Notes under the pieces: generated by a model
Databases searched by the model: none
Seen by the model: the letters and a program-made list of their open reading frames with translations, nothing else
Told to the model about the DNA's origin: nothing
NCBI GenBank assembly: GCA_014281115.1
Contig: JACONQ010000013.1
Coordinates: forward strand, 1,602,501-1,666,500
Origin: Laburnicola sp. R22_1
Lineage: Eukaryota > Ascomycota > Dothideomycetes > Pleosporales > Didymosphaeriaceae
Direction of reading: 5' to 3'
DNA length: 64,000 nucleotides
Translations under genes and position numbers: made by a program
Shown here: piece after piece, positions 59,179 to 64,000 of the stretch
How positions within the stretch are numbered: the first letter of the stretch is position 1
Layout: the number at the start of each line of letters is the position of its first letter

Positions 59179-60780
59179 ATGATTCGCAGACACAGCGCAA
59201 AAGTACGTACGAGCTGCCCATCCTCCAACTGCCATCTGACGCTGTCACAGGGAGAATGGATCCCCACCGAGGGAACTTGGCCAGTGAGCCCACAAGAGGA
59301 CGTGGAGATCAGTAGAACGAGGATCTGGGTAGATGGCTGTTTCGACTTCAGTCACCACGGACATGCCGGCGCCATGCTGCAGGCCCGCCAGCTGGGCTCC
59401 GAGCTGCTGGTCGGCGTGCATTCAGACGAAGCCATTCTCGAGAACAAGGGCCCTACGGTGATGCGTCTGGACGAGCGGTGCGCTGGAACACGCCCCACGA
59501 CCAAGATGCACTTGCTGATATGGGCAGGATCATGGCTGTCGAGGCCTGCCGCTGGGTCACACGCGCCATCCCCCATGCGCCTTACGTGACCTCGCTCCCG
59601 TGGATCTCGCATTACGGCTGCTGGTATGTGGTGCACGGCGATGACATCACCTCAGACAGCAACGGCCAGGACTGCTACCGCTACGTAAAAGCCGCTGGCA
59701 GATTCAAGGTGGTAAAGCGGACACCAGGCATCTCGACGACCGACCTAGTCGGCCGTATGTTGCTGTGCACCAAGACACATTTCATACAGTCGCTGGAGAA
59801 GAGGCTGGCCGGCGAGGAGGGACCTGGCGGCGAGGCAGAGCGCAAGGAGACCGGCGAAGCGATGCTTCAGCGCATAAAGGACTACGCAACCGATGCGACA
59901 GGCCTAGCACCCGGCTGTGATGTGTGGTACTGGCATGCATCGCGCCCGGCCAAGTACCGCAGGACCACTCAGAGCTCCTCTGCGGACCAGCGGCCCGGTG
60001 CTACGCGTCAAGACTCGACCGCTCACCACCAGCCAGTAAAAGAGGAGAAGGGCAAGTTCCGCCAGCTCGTCCATGGAAAGGGTGATCAACCTGGCCAAGC
60101 CATCATCTATGTCGACGGGGGGTGGGATCTCTTCTCTTCTGGGCACATCGAATTCCTTCGCCTGGTGACTTCCGCGGAAGAGGATGCAGCAAAGCAAAGA
60201 GGGTGGTATACCGAAGAGGCCAAACAGCAAAGGGTAGAACAGACCGGGTCGGACTACGGCCCAATTTTCTTAGTTGCCGGCATCCACGACGACGAAGTTA
60301 TCAACCATTGGAAAGGCATCAACTACCCAATCATGAACATCTTCGAGCGTGGCCTATGCGTCTTACAGTGCAAGGTGAGTACACCCAAGCCCAATCGAAC
60401 GGACACATCTAACCACAAGATAGTACATCCATGCCGTCGTCTTCGGGTCTCCATTCTCGCTCTCAAAAGCCTTCCTCGTCACTCTCCCATACGGCACACC
60501 ATCTGCTGTGTACCATGGCTACACGTATTTTATGCCTCTTAGCTACGACCCATACGCCTCGGCCAAGCAACTGAACATCTACCGCGAAATCGGCAACCAC
60601 AGCTTTCAGAACGTGAATGCTGGTGAGATAGTGGCGCGAATCATGAAGAGTCGCACAGCGTACGAGGAGAGACAGAGAATAAAGGGGGAGAAAGGAGCAT
60701 CGGAAGAGGCTGAGAAGCGGAGACAGGACCTGGAGAGGGAGCAGCGGCGGAGAGAGGTAGAAGGGCAATTTGGCCTCTAA
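59179..60780 (+). CDS. ECT1: Ethanolamine-phosphate cytidylyltransferase
   Basis: Makes CDP-ethanolamine in the Kennedy pathway to phosphatidylethanolamine. Exons 59179-59477, 59528-60374 and 60424-60780; an additional 49-nt-scale GTACGT...CAG intron inside exon 1 (about 59203-59251) is possible, since the codons there look non-conserved. Two nucleotidyltransferase domains, as in the family: the first has RIWVDGCFDFSHHGHAGAML with the HxGH motif, GVHSDEAILENKGPTVMR and HGDDITSDSNGQDCYR; the second has IIYVDGGWDLFSSGHIEFLR with SSGH where active domains have HxGH, and VAGIHDDEVINHWKGINYPI. A degenerate second motif is usual in this enzyme. Ends in a charged helix (EKRRQDLEREQRRREVEG). Confidence 0.93.
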
Positions 60781-61163
60781 GAGTGGGTACGCATTAATGT
60801 GGGGTTTCAGCAGCCCGGGCCGTGACATATTTCAATGGTCGTCTCTAAATAGGCGCGGCAATGCATGTCTCACAGAACATGTTACACTGTCTCAATATCT
60901 TCCCAGTGCACGATCAGAAGTCGGGTTGCAAATGAAGCAGAGGAACCCAGGACGAGATATTTACCCTGTACCACCCACCTTAATGGATCCCAACCAACAC
61001 AAGATGGTTTGCCTCTGCCACATGTTGCTGGTATTCTAGCAAGAGGCCTTCAGGATGAACGGGTCGGAAGCGGATTAGCTGAATGAAGAGCTATGGTGGC
61101 AATGGTGGCGGAACAGGGTGCTGCACAATATACAGTGGCATTCAGTAAGACAATATCAAAGTC
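60781..61163. other. Convergent intergenic region ECT1/AGX1
   Basis: About 0.38 kb of 3' flank; the short dispersed element copy 2 follows directly. Confidence 0.35.
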
Positions 61164-61274
61164 TAGTATCTTTTATATTTTTCATTGTTTTTCCTCAGGC
61201 TATTCTCACCAAGAGGGACGTCAGCCGGCCGTACTAAGCGTACATGTACGCTTAGTCATTAGTATCTTTTATAT
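61164..61274. repeat. Short dispersed element with 15-bp flanking direct repeats (copy 2)
   Basis: The 15-mer tagtatcttttatat occurs at 61164-61178 and 61260-61274. The 81 bp between share the core of the 25448-25555 insert (ggctattctcacc, gagggacgtcagccggcc, tgtacgcttagtcat). Contains a perfect 24-bp palindrome at 61233-61256 (each half ACTAAGCGTACA). Lies 30 bp beyond the AGX1 stop codon. Confidence 0.6.
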
Positions 61275-61303
61275 ACAGCTTGTTCTTCTTCCTCAGCATC
61301 TGT

Positions 61304-62564
61304 CTATGCCTTCTCAATCTCAGCAAGTGACTCCTTCAGCGCACCGATCGCCTTTGTGATGTCTCCTCGGTCTTGATCCGTAACACTGACACCCATGTGT
61401 CCTAGACGAATATACTTGGACGCAATCTCCTTGTGTAGACCGCCCGCAAAGACAACGCCTTTCTTCAAGAGGATAGGGATGACATCGGGCGGCGAAGTTC
61501 CCTCGGGTAGGTAGATGGCCGTCATGGTGTTTGCTTGATTCTCCGGCTTGGAAGCAAGCTGCTTTAGGCCGAGGTCGGCGACTGCCTTCTTCACCTTTTG
61601 CGACGCGGCTCTGTGATCGGCGAAGCGCTCCTCGAGTGGCCGCGAGAGGATTTGCTTGAGGGCGGTGTCGAGGGCGTGGACTAGTTGGGGCGAGGGCGTG
61701 GCGAAGTAGGAAGCCTTCTTTTCCTCGTAGTTTTGCATAACTGTGGTGTTGGTTAGCACGCTGTGATACATGTCTTCGGGACCGACTTACTGGGCAACCA
61801 GTTCTTCCACGAGCCGAAGTAGGACGTAGGCCTCGTCTTCCTTGCTTTGAACGTCTCAATGGCACGACCGGACACCATGAGCACACTCAGGCCCGCCGGG
61901 CATCCGATGGCCTTCTGGGTAGCTGTGAGGACGACATCGAGCTTCCAGTCGTCGAACTTGATTTCCTCGCCGCCGACGCTGCACACACCGTCTACCACGA
62001 CCAAGGTGTCTGGGCTGACCCTGTGCACAAGCTCACTGAGCGCCTGGATCTCGCTCAGCACGCCTGTGCTTGTGTCGACGTGGGTGATTGTCAAGATCTT
62101 GTATTTCTTCTCCTTCAATGCCTTCTCGACCTCGTCAAGCTGTGGCCGGTCGCCAATTGGTGCCTTCAGCTGCGTTGGCTTGACTCCGTACGTCTCGAAG
62201 CAGTCGGCGAATGAGTCTGCAAAGTATCCGGTATGCAAGACGAGCACTTCGTCGCCGGGCTCTGCCAGATTCGCAGCGACCTGGTCCCAGCCGAGCGTGC
62301 CAGAGCCGGAGATGACAAAAGGCTGCGAGGCGGGGTCGGTCGTTTGAAAGAGCTTGCGCAGGTTGGACAGGACATCGCCGAACGTGTTGACGAAGGGCTG
62401 GCCAACATGCGATTCGCTGCGGCGTGTCAGTACATGCTGATGGTGTCAATGCTTTCCCTCGGCTGCGGAGCATACCTGTAATGGCTCATGGACTGCAGAA
62501 CCTCATCATCGAACTCAATTGGGCCCGGAATGAGCAGAGCAGGGTGTGGTGGCTGGCTAGACAT
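61304..62564 (-). CDS. AGX1: Alanine-glyoxylate aminotransferase
   Basis: PLP enzyme converting glyoxylate and alanine to glycine and pyruvate. Exons on the minus strand 62564-62476, 62416-61791 and 61740-61304 give 383 residues, near the yeast Agx1 (385). Starts MSSQPPHPALLIPGPIEFDD; LLIPGPxE is the family start. Landmarks: SHVGQPFVNTFGDVL, VISGSGTLGWDQVAANL, ITHVDTSTGVLSEI, VVVDGVCSVGGEEI with the PLP-binding Asp, VVLTATQKAIGCPAGLS with the Schiff-base Lys, and YIRLGHMGVS near the end. Upstream, a separate minus-strand frame (62892-62760) starts MQSFITKSIRHRATRQTG and looks like a mitochondrial presequence, but I find no clean splice joining it; it may be an alternative first exon. Confidence 0.94.
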
Positions 62565-63191
62565 GTTCGTTGGTGTCTTGGGGTCTGGTGCTTTCTGTGG
62601 CTCTGGCGGCTTCTTTGCCTTTGTGACGTTCCCTCGGTCGTCTTCGAGTTGCGCGCTTCTTTCAGTCGAGAAAGGCGTGTTGAGTTCGAGGAACGGATTG
62701 GAAGCGAGGTGTCCGGAGAGTTGGTTCAAGCGGGAGTTTGGGCTTGGGCGTGAGGAAGCCACGGTTGGTGCGGTGATGAATGCGGGGTATCGACGGCAAT
62801 TGAAGGCCGGGGCTCTTGGAAGCAGGTAACGTAGGGCAGCCAGTTTGTCTTGTTGCGCGATGCCGGATTGATTTGGTAATGAATGACTGCACTCTTGGGA
62901 CTGTCGTGCTAGACTAACTCTTTACACAGCATCTATGTAGCTACTTGTGTGGTAAAGACGGCACCAGGAGAATCACGGTGCACAGGTGTTTTTTTAGTCC
63001 CTTACGTAAGCCAACTACCTAAAATGTGAACTTTTGCGACGAGGCATCTTTACAGCGGTACAACTGGCCTTTTGTATGGCTTATCCTAGGCAGCAAATGG
63101 TGATTGCTGAGACTTTTGTCGTTGCATGTAAAGGGCTATTAAATAATGATTGCAGCGTTGGCCACAGGCGCTCCGGCGGCCGGGATGTAAA
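62565..63191. other. Intergenic: AGX1 promoter, then edge of transposon copy 4
   Basis: About 0.63 kb; the part near 62760-62892 may include an alternative AGX1 first exon. The rest is AT-richer and shows nothing recognised. Confidence 0.35.
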
Positions 63192-63193
63192 TA

Positions 63194-64000
63194 CCCTGTC
63201 TCGGCAGTCAATGCGCACCGTCACTCAATGCGCAACCCCAACATGACGCGCCCCAACTCCACCAATATGGACCCAATTAACGCCGCGATAGCAGCAATCG
63301 AAGCGCAAGAGCCAGGAGAATTTTTATCATACAATAAAATCGCCAAAGAATTTGGTGTTGTACGCTCTACGTTGACGCGCAGGCACCAACGCGTCACGCA
63401 GGCGCGTACTATCACTGATGGTACACGTCGTCTACTCCATCCACAACAAGAAAAGGGGCTTCTACAATATATCACCTACCTTACTAAGCGTGGCCTTCCT
63501 CCTACACAGCAGATAATACAAAATTTTGCTTCCTACATGGCAAAAAGAGACGTCAGCATGTCCTAGGTTGATCGCTTTGTTAGGCGCAACCCCAACTCCT
63601 TGATCTCACAATAGACAACTAGGCTTGACAGCAATCGCCACAAGGCTAATTCAGAGGCAAAATACAGGCTCTACTTTGAGCTTCTACACAAGAAAATTAC
63701 AGAGTATAGTGTAGAGCCTCAGCATACGTACAATATGGACGAGAAAGGCTTCCTCCTTGGTATCACTGGCCGCTCAAAAAGGATCTTCGATAGGCCTCTA
63801 TATAAGAGTCGCTAAGTAAGGCAGTCTATACAGGACGGCAGCCGTAAGTGGATCTCGCTCATCGCATGTATATGCGCCGACGGATCTACTGTTGATCCAG
63901 CGCTAATCTATCAATCTGACGCCGCGACTCTACAATCAAGCTGGGTTGAAGAAATCAACGTCAATTCTCACAGAGTCTTTATCACCTCATCAACCTCTGG
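63194..64000 (+). mobile_element. pogo/Fot1/Tigger-type DDE transposon, copy 4 (right part beyond window)
   Basis: A TA at 63192-63193 precedes CCCTGTCTCGGCAG, resembling the CCGTGT/CCGTGC ends of copies 1-3. Then TCAATGCGCA occurs twice with starts 17 bp apart, as in the other copies. A decayed transposase follows to the window edge. The right terminal repeat is not in view, so the left boundary is inferred by analogy. Confidence 0.75.
63267..64000 (+). pseudogene. Decayed DDE transposase of copy 4 (partial)
   Basis: MDPINAAIAAIEAQEPGEF aligns with MAPIDDAxAAIxSLxPGE of copies 2 and 3. The helix-turn-helix reads KIAKEFGVVRSTLTRRHQRV, then KRGLPPTQQIIQNFASYM. In-frame stops follow (TAG at about 63564, TAG near 63612, TAA near 63814), while NMDEKGFLLGITGRSKRIF and WISLIACICADGSTVDPALI remain readable to the edge. 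Not active. Confidence 0.85.

Noticed and set aside
62662..62892. Mitochondrial-presequence-like frame upstream of AGX1 as part of the main CDS
   Set aside because: No in-frame or clean splice connection to MSSQPPHP was found; mentioned as a possible alternative exon.

Overview
The window reads as chromosomal DNA of a filamentous ascomycete fungus, most likely a Dothideomycete (the class is inferred from overall protein resemblance; fungal origin is clear). Genes carry short spliceosomal introns of about 40-270 nt with GT(A/G)AGT donors, there is no operon structure or ribosome-binding pattern, and the products are typical of yeasts and moulds: Bud6, Lst8, Mpp10, VDAC, Ice2, Hal2, an Ecl1-type protein. 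All starts and splice sites were worked out by eye.

Four blocks of intact housekeeping genes make up the core. Block A (1-24.8 kb): ataxin-2/PBP1 (cut by the left edge), BUD6, methionine aminopeptidase 2, a mitochondrial-type J-protein, mitochondrial porin, a peroxisomal acyl-CoA oxidase ending in SKL, a PP2C phosphatase, LST8, MPP10 and a cysteine-rich surface protein. Block B (30.1-35.9 kb): an ECL1-like protein, the HAL2/MET22 nucleotidase, VPS29 and a glutathione S-transferase. Block C (43.5-46.8 kb): MYG1 and ICE2, divergently transcribed. Block D (51.6-62.6 kb): an MBOAT/wax-synthase-like acyltransferase, an Alba-like protein, the NatA catalytic subunit NAA10, a conserved fungal protein, ethanolamine-phosphate cytidylyltransferase and alanine-glyoxylate aminotransferase. 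Divergent pairs share short promoters (PBP1/BUD6, MAP2/J-protein, POX/PP2C, MYG1/ICE2).

Between these blocks lie decayed accessory islands at 25-28.7, 36.5-43.3, 47.9-51.3 and 63.2-64 kb. They hold four related pogo/Fot1/Tigger-type DDE transposons, each at a TA target, one hAT-like non-autonomous element, and broken accessory genes: an APH-type phosphotransferase, a Zn2Cys6 regulator, an NmrA-like NAD(P)-binding protein, a DUF1996 secreted protein and a HET-domain scrap. Premature stops are often TAG, TAA or TGA where CAG, CAA or CGA would fit, the expected product of C-to-T mutation such as RIP.

The main points for a second look are: (i) the four transposons, although their terminal sequences differ, share one terminal layout, TA-CC(G/C)TG followed by two direct repeats with a period of exactly 17 bp; (ii) a pogo-type element sits inside a hAT-like element that itself sits in a transcription-factor gene, with both target duplications intact; (iii) a pogo-type element splits a phosphotransferase gene at a site whose empty form reads in frame; (iv) a very short dispersed element of about 80-108 bp occurs at two distant loci, each flanked by its own 15-17 bp direct repeat.
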